Below are positions 1-10,786 of a DNA stretch of 64,000 nucleotides, in pieces; the stretch's first letter is position 1, and every line of letters begins with the position of its first letter. The notes under the pieces were generated by a model. The model was not told where the DNA came from, did no database searches, and saw only the letters and a list, made by a program, of their open reading frames with translations. The stretch is from the NCBI GenBank assembly GCA_022826535.1, contig JAJDUS010000006.1, forward strand, positions 1 through 64,000, given 5' to 3'. Source of the DNA: Prochlorococcaceae cyanobacterium jk18x1bzbins.87. Lineage in GTDB: Bacteria > Cyanobacteriota > Cyanobacteriia > PCC-6307 > Cyanobiaceae. Made by a program: the position numbers and the translations under genes.

Positions 1-56
<56 letters not shown>

Positions 57-59
57 AAA

Positions 60-141
60 TGGGCCGGGTTGGATTTGAACCAACGTAGGCAGAGCCAGCG
101 GATTTACAGTCCGCCCCCATTAACCACTCGGGCACCGACCC
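60..141 (-). tRNA. tRNA-Tyr(GTA)
   Basis: This is a class II tRNA with a long variable arm. The acceptor strands GGGTCGG (141-135) and CCGGCCC (67-61) pair. The anticodon stem-loop GCGGA-CTGTAAA-TCCGC gives anticodon GTA. The T-loop GTTCAAATC is intact. The roughly 82-nt length fits a bacterial tyrosine tRNA. The divergent cobI frame begins immediately beyond its 5' end. Confidence 0.95.
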
Positions 142-189
142 ATGCCAGAGCCTCCTACCTTAGCAGACCAGATGCCCCGGTCACTGGGC

Positions 190-939
190 ATGGCGCTTCT
201 CACCATCCTTGGCGTGGGACCGGGTGACCCCGATCTGATCACCATGGCGGGTCTTAAGGCACTGCGCCAAGCCCGCACCGTGGCCTATCCCGTTGCGCAG
301 CCAGGGGGGGAGGGCATGGCGGCACGGATTGCCGCCCCATGGCTTCAGCTTGAACAACGGCATCTCCCCCTCCATTTCCCCATGACCACCGCCCCAGAGC
401 CCTGTCGGCAGGCCTGGCGACGGGCTGCGCAGCGGTTGGCGCAGGCGGTGGCGGAGAGCCCGCCAGTGGTGCTGCTGTGTGAAGGGGATGTTTCCCTCTA
501 TGCCTCCGCCAGTTATGTGGTGCTCCAACTGCAAAGGATGGCCATCCCCCAACTGAAGATGCGCCTGATTCCAGGGGTGACGGCCATGGCAGCGGCCGCG
601 GCGGCAACCCATTGGCCCCTGGCTCTCCAGACGCAGCAGTTGCTCATCGCCCCGGCGCCGGAAACCCCCACTGCCCTGGATGTCCTGTTGGCCAAGGCAG
701 AGGTGCTGGCAGTCCACAAAGTGGGTCAGCGCTGGGCCTGGCTGCGGGAGGCCCTGGAGCAGCGCGGCCTCCTCCGCCAAGCCCTGGTGGCCGAACGGGT
801 GGGTTGGCCGGATCAGCGCCTCATCCCTGCGGCGGAGCTTCCCCCTGGGGCATGTTCCTACTTCTCCCTGGTGCTGGTGCGTCAGGCCTGGCCCCCGGTG
901 CTCCCATGGGACAGGGATGACGCCGGCGCCACCGGCTGA
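190..939 (+). CDS. cobI: Precorrin-2 C20-methyltransferase
   Basis: This 249-aa protein belongs to the tetrapyrrole (SAM-dependent) methylase family, and the match is to the CobI/CbiL class. That enzyme methylates C-20 of precorrin-2 on the way to the corrin ring of cobalamin. The N-terminal motif LGVGPGDPDLITMAGLKAL is the first family signature (SAM/tetrapyrrole loop). VLLCEGDVSLYASASYV around residue 105 is the second, and RLIPGVTAMAAAAA around residue 135 the third. The ATG at 190 places the LGVGPGD loop right at the N-terminus as in homologues. In-frame ATGs at 142 and 172 would add up to 16 poorly conserved residues and begin against the tRNA. A second cobalamin gene (cobS) lies at the other end of the window, but the two are not clustered. 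Known of the family: cytosolic enzyme. Inferred: this strain makes a corrinoid. Confidence 0.88.
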   Translation: MALLTILGVGPGDPDLITMAGLKALRQARTVAYPVAQPGGEGMAARIAAPWLQLEQRHLPLHFPMTTAPEPCRQAWRRAAQRLAQAVAESPPVVLLCEGDVSLYASASYVVLQLQRMAIPQLKMRLIPGVTAMAAAAAATHWPLALQTQQLLIAPAPETPTALDVLLAKAEVLAVHKVGQRWAWLREALEQRGLLRQALVAERVGWPDQRLIPAAELPPGACSYFSLVLVRQAWPPVLPWDRDDAGATG

Positions 940-956
940 AGACGGCATCGGTTTTC

Positions 957-2225
957 ATGGTAGCTTTCCCTGTGGCGCGTGTGCCGTCCTCAACATCCTT
1001 CCCCTGGGGCGCCCCATGGCTCCAGCGCTACCCTCCGGCCCTGGTCTGGTCATGTCTGTTGCGGGGGCTGGCCCTGATGGCCATCACCGGGATTGGCTCC
1101 TACCTGGGCATTGCCTATGGGGACCGTCTCAGTGGCACTGCCCTGGGGCATGGCTTTGCAGTGGCTGCTGTCATGGGTGTTGTGAGCCGTTGGGTGGCGG
1201 GGCGTTCCCTGGATAGCGGCCTCCATTGGCGCCACATCCTGGCCGGTGGTGGTCTGCTCACGGCAGCCAGCATGATGCAACTGCGGGATATCAACGACTG
1301 GCCTGCTCTGCTCCTGGGAATGGCCTTACAGGGGTTGGGTCTGGGTCTGTTTTGGCCTGCCGCCGAGATCGCGGTGGCCCAAACCCATGGCCCTGTCCCC
1401 CTGGGCAAGGCGTTCACCCTGGCCCGTTTTTGCGAGGCTGTCGGGTCGGCCCTCGGGGTGCTGGGCACCGCAGCATTCACTGCGGCGGGTCGGCCCTCCT
1501 GGGCGTTTCTCACTGCCGCGGCCCTGCTGTTCCTTCTGGCGGGGGCGGCCCTGCTGAGCCCCCACACCGTTGGCCGTCGGGCGATCTCTGGTGGTCGGAC
1601 AGACCCACAAAGGCGTCAGGAGAGCTATTGGGGCCTCACCAAGGCGCCGGGCTTGCCTGCCGTGCTGTTGATCAGCATCATGGCCACCTCCATCATCATC
1701 CTGCAGCAAAGCGCCCTGCCTCTGGATCTGGTGCGCGGCAGCCTGGGGCGGCCTGCCCTGGAGCCTGTGATGAGCAATCTGATGGTGGCTGTGCAGTTGG
1801 TGTTGCTGGTGGTGATGCAGCTTCCCGTGGGTCGTCTGGTGAGCCGTTGGCCCACCAGCGCAGGCCTGCGCTGGTCCTTGTTGGCCTTTGCCGGTGGCCA
1901 GGCCCTGATGACCCTGTCCGGCTTTCCCAGGGCGCCGGGTCTGTTGCTGGTGTTGGCCGCCCAGATGCTCACGGCCCTAGGCACTGCCGCTTTCCTGCCC
2001 ACCGCCAGCACAGCTTGTCTGGAGCGGGCCCCCGCTACTCTGCAAGGCCGGGCCATGGCAGCCTACTCCGAGTGTTGGGCCATCAGCGCAGTGGTGGCCC
2101 CACCTGTAGCCGGGTGGCTACTGGAGACCCAGGGTCATGGCGTAGGCCTGTGGTTACTGCTGACCACCTTGTGTCTTGCCGCCAGCCGCCTGAACCCTGA
2201 TCAATCAGTTGTAGCGGAACCATAA
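957..2225 (+). CDS. Major facilitator superfamily (MFS) transporter
   Basis: This 422-aa, strongly hydrophobic protein has about 12 predicted membrane spans in two halves separated by a polar stretch near residue 200 (HTVGRRAISGGRTDPQRRQ), the usual MFS 6+6 layout. The first half contains GLGLGLFWPAAEIAVAQTHGPVPLGKAF, resembling the motif region of drug/H+ antiporters. The second half contains LPVGRLVSRW, an A-like loop. The ATG at 957 is 17 bp after the cobI stop, so the two are likely cotranscribed. Residues 1-30 are not obviously conserved, and a later start near LRGLALMAITGIGSYLG is possible. The substrate cannot be told from sequence; a multidrug or sugar-type exporter is the usual annotation for such genes. 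Confidence 0.8.
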   Translation: MVAFPVARVPSSTSFPWGAPWLQRYPPALVWSCLLRGLALMAITGIGSYLGIAYGDRLSGTALGHGFAVAAVMGVVSRWVAGRSLDSGLHWRHILAGGGLLTAASMMQLRDINDWPALLLGMALQGLGLGLFWPAAEIAVAQTHGPVPLGKAFTLARFCEAVGSALGVLGTAAFTAAGRPSWAFLTAAALLFLLAGAALLSPHTVGRRAISGGRTDPQRRQESYWGLTKAPGLPAVLLISIMATSIIILQQSALPLDLVRGSLGRPALEPVMSNLMVAVQLVLLVVMQLPVGRLVSRWPTSAGLRWSLLAFAGGQALMTLSGFPRAPGLLLVLAAQMLTALGTAAFLPTASTACLERAPATLQGRAMAAYSECWAISAVVAPPVAGWLLETQGHGVGLWLLLTTLCLAASRLNPDQSVVAEP

Positions 2226-2415
2226 TTTGTCCTCCCTGAATAGCAGATGAAGAAACGAAGACGGGGAGGGAGATAGTTCCGGATCGGATGGATGGGTTGA
2301 TTCCCTGGGACAAAAAGAGTGGGGCCATGGCAATGCTCCGCTCTGCGTTGCTATGAACAGGGCTTCTCAAAAAGCAAAATTGGGAGCAGAGGGGTGTTAA
2401 GCAGGTGAGGCCACC

Positions 2416-3543
2416 CTAGCGACTACGGCGGCCGCGGCTGTTGGAGCGGGGGGAAGATTGGCCTGTCTCCGGGGAGCCCACCTTGGGGCTGAGCTGACCA
2501 AACATCATGCGGCCAGAATTGGTTTGCAAGGCGCCAGTGATGGTCACATTCCGGGACTGGCCAATGAGCGCTTGGGCCCCATCCACCACCACCATGGTGC
2601 CGTCCTCCAAGTAGGCAATGGCCTGCTCCGGCTCTTTGCCCTGGCGCACCAGCTTCAAGTGGAATTGATCGCCGGGCTGGGCATTGGGCCGCAGGGCCAC
2701 CACCAGTTCACTCAAGCTGAGCACCCGCAGATTCCGCAGGCGTCCCACCTGGGCCAGGGTGTAATCCGTGGTGATGAGGATGCCGCTGGTGTCACTGGTC
2801 AACTGAAGCAGCTTCTCATCTACGGTCTCGCCGTCATAGCGGGTGCTGTTGGTGACGATGCGGCGACCATAGTCACGGCGCAGGGCAGACAGACTGTCCA
2901 GCCCCCGTCGGCCGCGGCTGCGTTTTTCCCCTTTTCCCGAATCTGCCAGAGTTTGCAACTCCTCCAGCACCACCTGGGGGATGATCACTTGACCCTCCAG
3001 GAGACCGGAGTCCAGAAGGGGACCAATGCGCCCATCAATGGCGGCGCTGGTGTCAATAATTTTGGGTGCGGATCGTTGCACCAGGTCCCCTTCCAGTAGT
3101 AATGTTTCACTGCTGGTGGACCCCAGAAGGTGGCGCAGGGCTTGTCCCCGCAGTTGGCCCACCGTGAGACCAGCCACACCCAGCGACAGGTTCACCAGGA
3201 CAAGGGCAAAGGGTTTGACCGGTTGCAACGACTCCGGCAAGGGCAGCAGCAGCAATGGCGCCACCAGAAGATTGGCCAGCACCAACCCCAAGCTGAGGCC
3301 AGCGGCACGAATGAGTAGAATGTCCCAAGGCAGTTGACGTTCCTCAGCACGGAGGCAGTTGCGCACCTGTTGGACCAGTAGACCCATGAGCAACCCCAGC
3401 ACCACCCCAAAGCCAATCAGCCAGAACCAGGGGCGCTCCAGGGAGTTGATCAGTGACAGGACCCGCTCTGATACCAGTGCGGTCATCGCGTCCGGGCCAT
3501 GGCGGCTGGACTGCGTCAGAGCCAGGCTCAGGGGATCCACCAT
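2416..3543 (-). CDS. Membrane-anchored PIN/TRAM domain protein
   Basis: The 375-aa protein has an N-terminal part (residues about 35-145) with three to four hydrophobic spans. A PIN domain follows at about residues 160-280: IIDTSAAIDGRI carries the first conserved Asp, VVLEELQTLAD the second acidic cluster, and TSGILITTDYTLAQVGRL the third. A TRAM RNA-binding domain lies at about residues 290-350 (PGDQFHLKLVRQGKEPEQAIAYLEDGTMVVV). A basic tail follows. This is the architecture of Bacillus YacL and its cyanobacterial homologues, putative membrane-bound RNases. An in-frame internal ATG at residue 20 (MTALVSERVL) is an alternative start. The gene is divergent from hemW with about 85 bp between. 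Function beyond a putative endoribonuclease is unknown. Confidence 0.87.
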   Translation of the reverse strand: MVDPLSLALTQSSRHGPDAMTALVSERVLSLINSLERPWFWLIGFGVVLGLLMGLLVQQVRNCLRAEERQLPWDILLIRAAGLSLGLVLANLLVAPLLLLPLPESLQPVKPFALVLVNLSLGVAGLTVGQLRGQALRHLLGSTSSETLLLEGDLVQRSAPKIIDTSAAIDGRIGPLLDSGLLEGQVIIPQVVLEELQTLADSGKGEKRSRGRRGLDSLSALRRDYGRRIVTNSTRYDGETVDEKLLQLTSDTSGILITTDYTLAQVGRLRNLRVLSLSELVVALRPNAQPGDQFHLKLVRQGKEPEQAIAYLEDGTMVVVDGAQALIGQSRNVTITGALQTNSGRMMFGQLSPKVGSPETGQSSPRSNSRGRRSR

Positions 3544-3627
3544 GGCGGCTCTGCGCTGGGGTGATCTCTAACAATCAAAACAGGTGCTGTGGAGGAAGGG
3601 CAACGTTTTGAACCGGATTGCCACACC

Positions 3628-4854
3628 ATGGTGGCCTCTTCACAGCCCCGCAGTGCATATGTGCATATTCCCTTTTGCCATCGCCGTTGTTTTTACTGTG
3701 ATTTTCCCGTGGTGCCCTTGGGGGATCGGGGGGATGGGACCACATCCCGCTCCGTGGCAGAGTACTTGCGATGGTTAGAGGAAGAAATCAGCAGCAGCCC
3801 GCCGGGTCCCCCCCTCTCCACTGTTTACATCGGTGGCGGCACCCCTTCCCTGCTGGCTGCCAACCATGTGGTCTGGCTGTTGGCCCTGTTGAACCACCAG
3901 TTTGGTCTGGCTCCTGGTGCGGAGATCACCATGGAACTGGATCCGGCCGATGTTTGTGCTGAGCGGTTGCAAGGCTACCAGGGGGCGGGCGTCAACCGCA
4001 TCAGTCTTGGGGCGCAGAGCTTTGACAATGGGTTGCTGATGGGCATAGGGCGACGTCACAGTTGCCAGGACATCAAGACCGCCGTGGCGCTGCTGAAAGC
4101 CCAAGGCCTGAGCCGGTGGAGCCTGGACCTCATCTCCGGTTTGCCAGGACTGACCCCGGCCCTCTGGGAAGCAACCCTGGACAAGGCCCTGTCCCTGTCT
4201 CCGCCCCATGTGTCCCTCTATGACCTCACCATTGGTGAGGGAACAGTCTTTGATCGCTGGCTGGAGCAGGGGCGTCTCTCCTTACCGCCAGAAACCACAG
4301 CCGCCGCCATGTTGGATCGTGCGGCGGAGAAGCTGGAGGCGGCTGGCTTACGCCGCTACGAAATTTCCAGTTATGCCCTGCCCGGTCATGGGTGTCGTCA
4401 CAATCGGGTGTATTGGGGAGGCGGTCACTGGTGGGGCTTTGGCATGGGGGCCACCAGCAGCGAGGCGGGGCGACGGCTGACCCGCCCCCGTACACGGGGC
4501 GGTTATCAGGCATGGCTCCATGGGCCACGGGCGGCGGCGCAACGCCCCTGCAGCCCCAAAGAGCGCTTGGAGGATTTGCTGATCACGGGATTGCGCCGCA
4601 GTGAGGGGGTGAACCGCCAGCAACTGGCACAGCAGTGCTCTTTACATCTGGAAGCCTTGATGACCTTGTCTCCACGCCTGGAGAGAGACTGCGCCCAAGG
4701 TTTGCTGTGCTGCGAAGGACCCTATCTGCGCCTGAGTCAACCCCAAGGCTTTCGTTTCAGTAACCAGGTCTTGGCGGATTGTCTTCTCTGGGTGGACGAG
4801 CTGTTTGCTCCCGGTGGCGCTGCTCATGGCACCAGCCTCGTAGCTCCTGCTTAA
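3628..4854 (+). CDS. hemW: Radical SAM HemW-type protein (coproporphyrinogen III oxidase-like, heme chaperone)
   Basis: The chosen ATG at 3628 gives MVASSQPRSAYVHIPFC, which sits as in the family; the frame can be extended to 3589. The radical SAM cluster motif CHRRCFYC (CxxxCxxC) lies near residues 17-24. GGGTPSLL is the SAM-binding GGGTP motif, and EITMELDPADVCAERL and RISLGAQSFDNGLL follow in canonical order. The motif CxxxCxxC without the extra fourth Cys distinguishes HemW from true HemN, so heme trafficking rather than heme synthesis is the likelier role. The last 98 bp overlap the 3' end of the convergent panB gene, so both C-terminal tails are encoded on opposite strands of the same DNA. 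Confidence 0.88.
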   Translation: MVASSQPRSAYVHIPFCHRRCFYCDFPVVPLGDRGDGTTSRSVAEYLRWLEEEISSSPPGPPLSTVYIGGGTPSLLAANHVVWLLALLNHQFGLAPGAEITMELDPADVCAERLQGYQGAGVNRISLGAQSFDNGLLMGIGRRHSCQDIKTAVALLKAQGLSRWSLDLISGLPGLTPALWEATLDKALSLSPPHVSLYDLTIGEGTVFDRWLEQGRLSLPPETTAAAMLDRAAEKLEAAGLRRYEISSYALPGHGCRHNRVYWGGGHWWGFGMGATSSEAGRRLTRPRTRGGYQAWLHGPRAAAQRPCSPKERLEDLLITGLRRSEGVNRQQLAQQCSLHLEALMTLSPRLERDCAQGLLCCEGPYLRLSQPQGFRFSNQVLADCLLWVDELFAPGGAAHGTSLVAPA

Positions 4855-5581
4855 ACATCTCTGCCGCCTGAAGTCGTGGCTTCACGAAGGGGGGCTGACT
4901 GGGGGTCAGTCCCAGCAGGTCAGCCGTCACCAGAATCTGACCATCACAGTCTGGGCCAGCACCGATGCCGATCACGGGAATGTTCAGCTCCCGCCGTAGC
5001 CCACTAGCCAGTGCCGACGGGATGTGCTCCAGCACCAGGGCAAAGCATCCCTGCTGCTGGAGGTCCAGGGCTTTCTGCCGTAACCGCTCCTGATCAGAGG
5101 CACTGCAAGCCTGACGACCCCAGCCCAGGCGATGGACAGACTGGGGGGTGAGTCCCAGGTGACCCATCACCGGGATGCCGGTCCGCACCAGCCGACTGAT
5201 CACCGCCATCGTTTCCGGTTCAGCCCCCTCCAGCTTGACGGCTTGACATGGAGTTTCCTTGAGAAAACGACCCGCCGCGGCCACAGCCTGCTCGGCCCCA
5301 CACTGATAGCTGAGGAACGGTAGATCCGCCACCAAGAGGGGCCGATGGATGACCCGACCCACTGCTTGGGCATGATGCACCATGGCCCCCAGGGAGACGG
5401 GCAGCGTTGTGGGATACCCCAGGCTCACCATGGCCAAGGAGTCTCCCACCAGAGCCACATCACACCCTGAGGCTTCCACCCAAGCCCCACTCAAGGCATC
5501 CCAAGCGGTCAGGGCTGTGATGATGCGTCCCTGGCGCTTGTAATTCTGTAAATCCCGCGTCGTGAGAGGCAAACGGCCCAC
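4757..5581 (-). CDS. panB: 3-methyl-2-oxobutanoate hydroxymethyltransferase
   Basis: PanB transfers a hydroxymethyl group from methylene-tetrahydrofolate to alpha-ketoisovalerate, the first committed step of pantothenate synthesis. The 274-aa protein shows the family signatures: ITALTAWDALSGAWVEASGCDVALVGDSLAMV (metal/substrate Asp in VGDSL), VKLEGAE, IPVMGHLGLTPQSVH, FALVLEHIPSALA (the catalytic Glu) and IPVIGIGAGPDCDGQILVTADLLGL. It starts with GTG at 5581, about 30 bp from the divergent SRP RNA gene. The tail (REQTARPPREDNPPRPGY) extends past the normal end and is antisense to the hemW 3' end. Confidence 0.93.
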   Translation of the reverse strand: MGRLPLTTRDLQNYKRQGRIITALTAWDALSGAWVEASGCDVALVGDSLAMVSLGYPTTLPVSLGAMVHHAQAVGRVIHRPLLVADLPFLSYQCGAEQAVAAAGRFLKETPCQAVKLEGAEPETMAVISRLVRTGIPVMGHLGLTPQSVHRLGWGRQACSASDQERLRQKALDLQQQGCFALVLEHIPSALASGLRRELNIPVIGIGAGPDCDGQILVTADLLGLTPSQPPFVKPRLQAAEMFKQELRGWCHEQRHREQTARPPREDNPPRPGY

Positions 5582-5597
5582 TGAGCAATGCAGATGC

Positions 5598-5603
5598 TAC
5601 TAT
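5598..5603 (+). promoter_or_regulatory. Possible -10 box of the SRP RNA gene
   Basis: TACTAT lies about 8-14 bases upstream of the predicted 5' end of the SRP RNA, in the short gap before the panB start codon. It matches the sigma70 -10 consensus TATAAT at four of six positions. No clear -35 was identified. This is inference from position and sequence only. Confidence 0.35.
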
Positions 5604-5611
5604 TGACATGA

Positions 5612-5706
5612 CTCGGACCCATGCGCTCCAGACGCCCAAACCTGGTCAGAGCCGGAAGGCAGCAGCCACACGGGATGCTCCGGATTGGCGTGGACTCCGG
5701 GTCACC
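5612..5706 (+). ncRNA. ffs: Signal recognition particle RNA (4.5S type)
   Basis: The Ffh-binding core is plainly visible: CTGGTCAGAGCCGGAAGGC at 5642-5660, followed by AGCAGCC. The GGAA tetraloop sits in its stem, with the conserved asymmetric and symmetric loops on either side. The flanks GGACCC (5615-5620) and GGGTC (5699-5703) can pair to close the helix. A short T run (CTTTTTG) at 5708-5714 looks like the end of a terminator. Length of about 95 nt fits the bacterial short form that partners Ffh in co-translational targeting to the membrane. The exact 5' end is uncertain by a few bases. An IS end begins only about 30 bp downstream. Confidence 0.93.
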
Positions 5707-5736
5707 TCTTTTTGTCCAGACCATCTTTTCCGACCA

Positions 5737-6500
5737 GGGCCTGTGGCCAAAAGGATTGATCTTGATGCAATGAGGTTGCCACCAGATTCCCGTTCGCGGC
5801 ATCACTCCTGCCAGCTTTGTCATGACGGGTGGCAATGCCCCGATACTCCTTGACCCTGGCAAAATTTGCGATCAGATGGGGCCATTTGCAGGCTTCCTTG
5901 TCGCAGGCCCTCTGGTCTTTGCGACTGTCCTTTGGGGGGATGCCTGCTGTTGCTCCACGGGCATCCAATCTCTGTGAGCAGCCGATCACTGTCAAATGCT
6001 TTGTCGGCCAGCGGAGCGCCAAAAGGCACGTTGTTAATCAGTGGCGTTATTCCTTTGCTGTGGTGGGTCTGCCCCGGAAGCAGGAGGAAGCGAATGAAAG
6101 TGCCCACCGCGTCCACCAATGTCACGTCCTCGTGGTCAACCCGCTGCGGGATCAATCAATGGACTAGCGTTAAGTCCCCCTTTCGCGCCAGAGGCCTTCT
6201 GGTGAACCAGGACAATGGCGCCGTTGATGAGAGCGTACTGCAGATCGGGATTCCCACTGAGGGCCTTGAACAAATACTCAAACACACCGCTGGTGGCCCA
6301 CCCCCGGAAGGGGCGGAACTGACTGTTCCATTGGCCAAAGCAAGGGGATCGATCCCGCCAAAGCGCACCAGCACCCACACTTCGGAACACGGCTTCGAGA
6401 AACAGACGGTTGTCCCGGGCTGTAAAGCCGGCACCCCTGGCCTTGCCTGATCGCAGTGGGACAATACCGCTGTCAGGAAAAGTCGGGAAAACCCCAAAGG
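5737..6500 (-). pseudogene. Decayed IS5-family (IS427-like) transposase
   Basis: Reading the minus strand, one frame (about 6480-6150) encodes PLRSGKARGAGFTARDNRLF...GALWRDRSPCFGQWNSQFRPFRGWATSGVFEYLFKALSGNPDLQYALINGAIVLVHQ, the N-terminal half of an IS427-type transposase. A second frame (about 6140-5830) carries DAVGTFIRFLLLPGQTHHSKGITPLINNVPFGAPLADKAFDSDRLL, with the second DDE aspartate in ADKAFD. A third (about 5990-5790) carries WPHLIANFARVKEYRGIATRHDKA. The pieces lie in order but in different frames, so the gene is dead. The sequence GGGCCTGTGGCCAA at 5737-5750 recurs at 33881-33894 at the start of a related copy, so it is taken as the terminal inverted repeat at the right end. The other end is not defined. 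Confidence 0.82.
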
Positions 6501-6534
6501 ACCCCTTGCCTCCCCCCATCGGTCTGAGGATGGT

Positions 6535-7010
6535 TAGACCGAGTGTGAATTCGGAAGGAAAGGATGGAAGTGAAGGAGCAGCAGGTGTGGAGTTCAGCGA
6601 CTGGGAGTGTAGCCCCATGAGGAAGCAGACCAGGAAGGAGAAGTTCCTCTGTGAGATGGAGGCAGTGCTGCCGTTCTCAACCCTGGTGAAGGCGATGCAG
6701 AACTGGTGGGGTCCCTGAGGGACAATGCCCTGATTGATAGCAGCACCATCCGCCGCTTCGCCGGGATTGATCTTGCTAAGGATAACATCCCGGATGCCAC
6801 CACCATCTTGGCGTTCCGCCATTTTGTGGAACAACATCAATTGGCCGAGGAGATCTTCAAGACGGTGGGGCAGTACTTGAGAGAGAAGAGCCTGATGTTG
6901 TGGGAGGGGACGGTGGTGGATGCCACCATCCCCGGCAGATGGGCCGCTCCGCCGGTGCCTGCGATGATCACCTTCAAGCCCCGCTCAGCAGCAGTTCTGC
7001 CATAGTCCAC
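6535..7010 (+). pseudogene. Decayed IS5-type transposase with internal deletion
   Basis: The plus strand encodes MRKQTRKEKFLCEMEAVLPFSTLVKAM from 6617, the hallmark N-terminus of IS5-subgroup transposases, then hits a stop. A different frame (6706-6945) continues with [67 protein letters not shown], which includes the first catalytic Asp region. About 25-30 residues between the blocks are missing, and everything after VVDATI, including the second Asp and the Glu, is lost. The relic sits head to head with a different IS5-family relic on its left. Coding has decayed and no function is expected. Confidence 0.8.
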
Positions 7011-7116
7011 CATCTCAAGGGGTGTGCGATGCCCACAGGGGGAACGCTGCTCGGGACTGTGAAGGGGCTGTGTTCATCCATGGCGGGCCAACAACAGCCT
7101 GGACTCCTGGAGCAGG

Positions 7117-8172
7117 CTACTTGTCCTGCCTCTCCACTTGATTGACGTAAAGCGTTTGGGTGGGGAAGGCAAAGCTGATACCCCGCTGGGCAAAGGCCCG
7201 CATAATACCCAAATTCACCTCTTGTTGCACATCCATAGCCTGAATATAGTCATTCGTGGGAATAATGTAGCAAAGCTCAAAATCAAGGCTGCTGGAGCCA
7301 AACTGTATGAAATGGCAGCGATTAAATATTGCATTATCTGTTTCGTTGATGACATCATGCACCAGCTTGGGAATGCATTCCATGCTCTCCAAAGGCGTAC
7401 TGTAAACGACACCAAAACGATAAATCAAGCGACGATGCTCCATGGCGCCATGCTCTGTGGGTGGTGGTATTCGATGAGAGTTCCCATGGTTGCGCAGAGG
7501 CTGATTCATGAGAGAAGAATTGGTCATGATCACCAACTCCCCCCTGAGGCTGCGCAGGCGGGTGGAGCAGATTCCCACATGCTCCACCCAGGCCGAAATC
7601 CCTCCCACATCAAGTAGGTCTTCCCCCTGGAAAGGCTTGTCGAGCAAAATGTAAATGTATTCAAAAAACTCTGCGGCGGGTTTTTGCAAGGCAAGGCCAA
7701 CGCCAATGCCACCGGCAGCCAACACGGTCCAGATGGCCTCCAGCTTGACACCAATGCTTTGCAGGTAATAGACAAATCCGATAGCCCAGAGGAAGACCCG
7801 AAGCATGGGCTTGAGAGCCTTGAGGATCTCGTGTCTGGCGCTGCTGCTGCCGTGGATATGCAGCAAAAAGTTGGCCAGTAGACGGATGAGCATATGGTGA
7901 ATAACATGGATCGTGACAATGACAGTCGCCAGCCGGGCCAGGCCATAAACAATCTGGTCGCCAATGCCCTCCTAGGGGACAGTATCCCAGGCCCAGACCG
8001 CCACCGCCGTCCAACTGAACAGCATGAGTGCCTGAACGGTAGTCCGCACCACTTGGCGCCGATCCTTGCTGTTGCCCACCAGACGCAGGGTCAGGTGTAA
8101 ACCTGCTCGACTCAATAACCATGCAGCCAACCAGCCAGCCGTCAGCTTGCCCAGTGCAGTGAGCCATAGCAT
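7117..8172 (-). pseudogene. MscS-family mechanosensitive channel interrupted by an in-frame TAG
   Basis: The C-terminal 258 codons (from ATG at 7893) show the MscS core: IWTVLAAGGIGVGLALQKPAAEFFEYIYILLDKPFQGEDLLDVGGISAWVEHVG is the pore helix followed by the beta domain. ELVIMTNSSLMNQPLRN is the conserved loop, and the alpha/beta domain ends at YVNQVERQDK. Upstream in the same frame, from ATG at 8172, lies MLWLTALGKLTAGWLAAWLLSRAG and two membrane spans, but TAG at 7974-7972 stops it. The codons between the stop and 7893 stay open (EGIGDQIVYGLARLATVIVTIHVIHH), so one substitution separates the parts. The allele is a recent nonsense mutation, a sequencing error, or a two-protein arrangement with restart. 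A 351-codon single gene is the ancestral state. Confidence 0.8.
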
Positions 8173-8298
8173 AATTCAGACCCCATTGACGTGCGCAGTA
8201 TAGATTGGGGAAAACACAGGCAGAATCGTTAGATAAGGCCTAAGCCTAAGATGATACCCACAGACGTGGTAGACCATATGTAGAATCCTGGGCTGTAG

Positions 8299-8648
8299 TT
8301 AGCCGAGACGGACCCAGCCCCGGCCTTGGCGGCTTGTCACCCGCAGCCACAGGTGCTGGCCATCGTGCCAGCGTACGAGGCCCTGCAAGGGCTGGCCGAC
8401 AGGCAACGGCAGCATCTGCGGGGCGCTCACCAGGGGTTCACGGCGCAAACTGGTGGCATGGGCAGCCAGCAGGGGCTCCCCAGGTTGTCGCTGACGGGAT
8501 TGACTCAACTTAAGGCGTGCCCCACCGGCGGGCAAGCCAATGGGGAGCAGCAGTGCCATGCTCAGGATCCAGGCCCAGCGGCCTGCCGTGGTCTGCTCCG
8601 GGCTGAAGGCAAACCATCCCGTGACGGTGGGGAAAGGGTGCGGCGTCA

Positions 8649-8649
<1 letters not shown>
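8299..8649 (-). CDS. Hypothetical membrane-anchored protein downstream of gyrB
   Basis: The start ATG (8649-8647) shares its A with the gyrB stop codon in TGATG, a classic coupled-translation arrangement, so it is very likely expressed with gyrB. The 116-aa product has one hydrophobic span at about residues 25-45 (WAWILSMALLLPIGLPAGG). A C-terminal region (LVRWHDGQHLWLRVTSRQGRGWVRLG) looks like a small SH3-type beta barrel. I do not recognise a named family. The position after gyrB and before the next transcript suggests a conserved picocyanobacterial protein. Function unknown. Confidence 0.6.
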
Positions 8650-10718
<2,069 letters not shown>

Positions 10719-10786
10719 TCAACTCTGTTCCCATCTTACATTGAGCGCCACCACCACGGGACTGTCTGGGGATCGTGGACTGTCCC

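Noticed and set aside
181-948. Long minus-strand open frame opposite cobI (255 codons)
   Set aside because: It is antisense to a clear CobI protein; the sequence rich in H, G, Q and R is typical of shadow frames in high-GC DNA and shows no domain.
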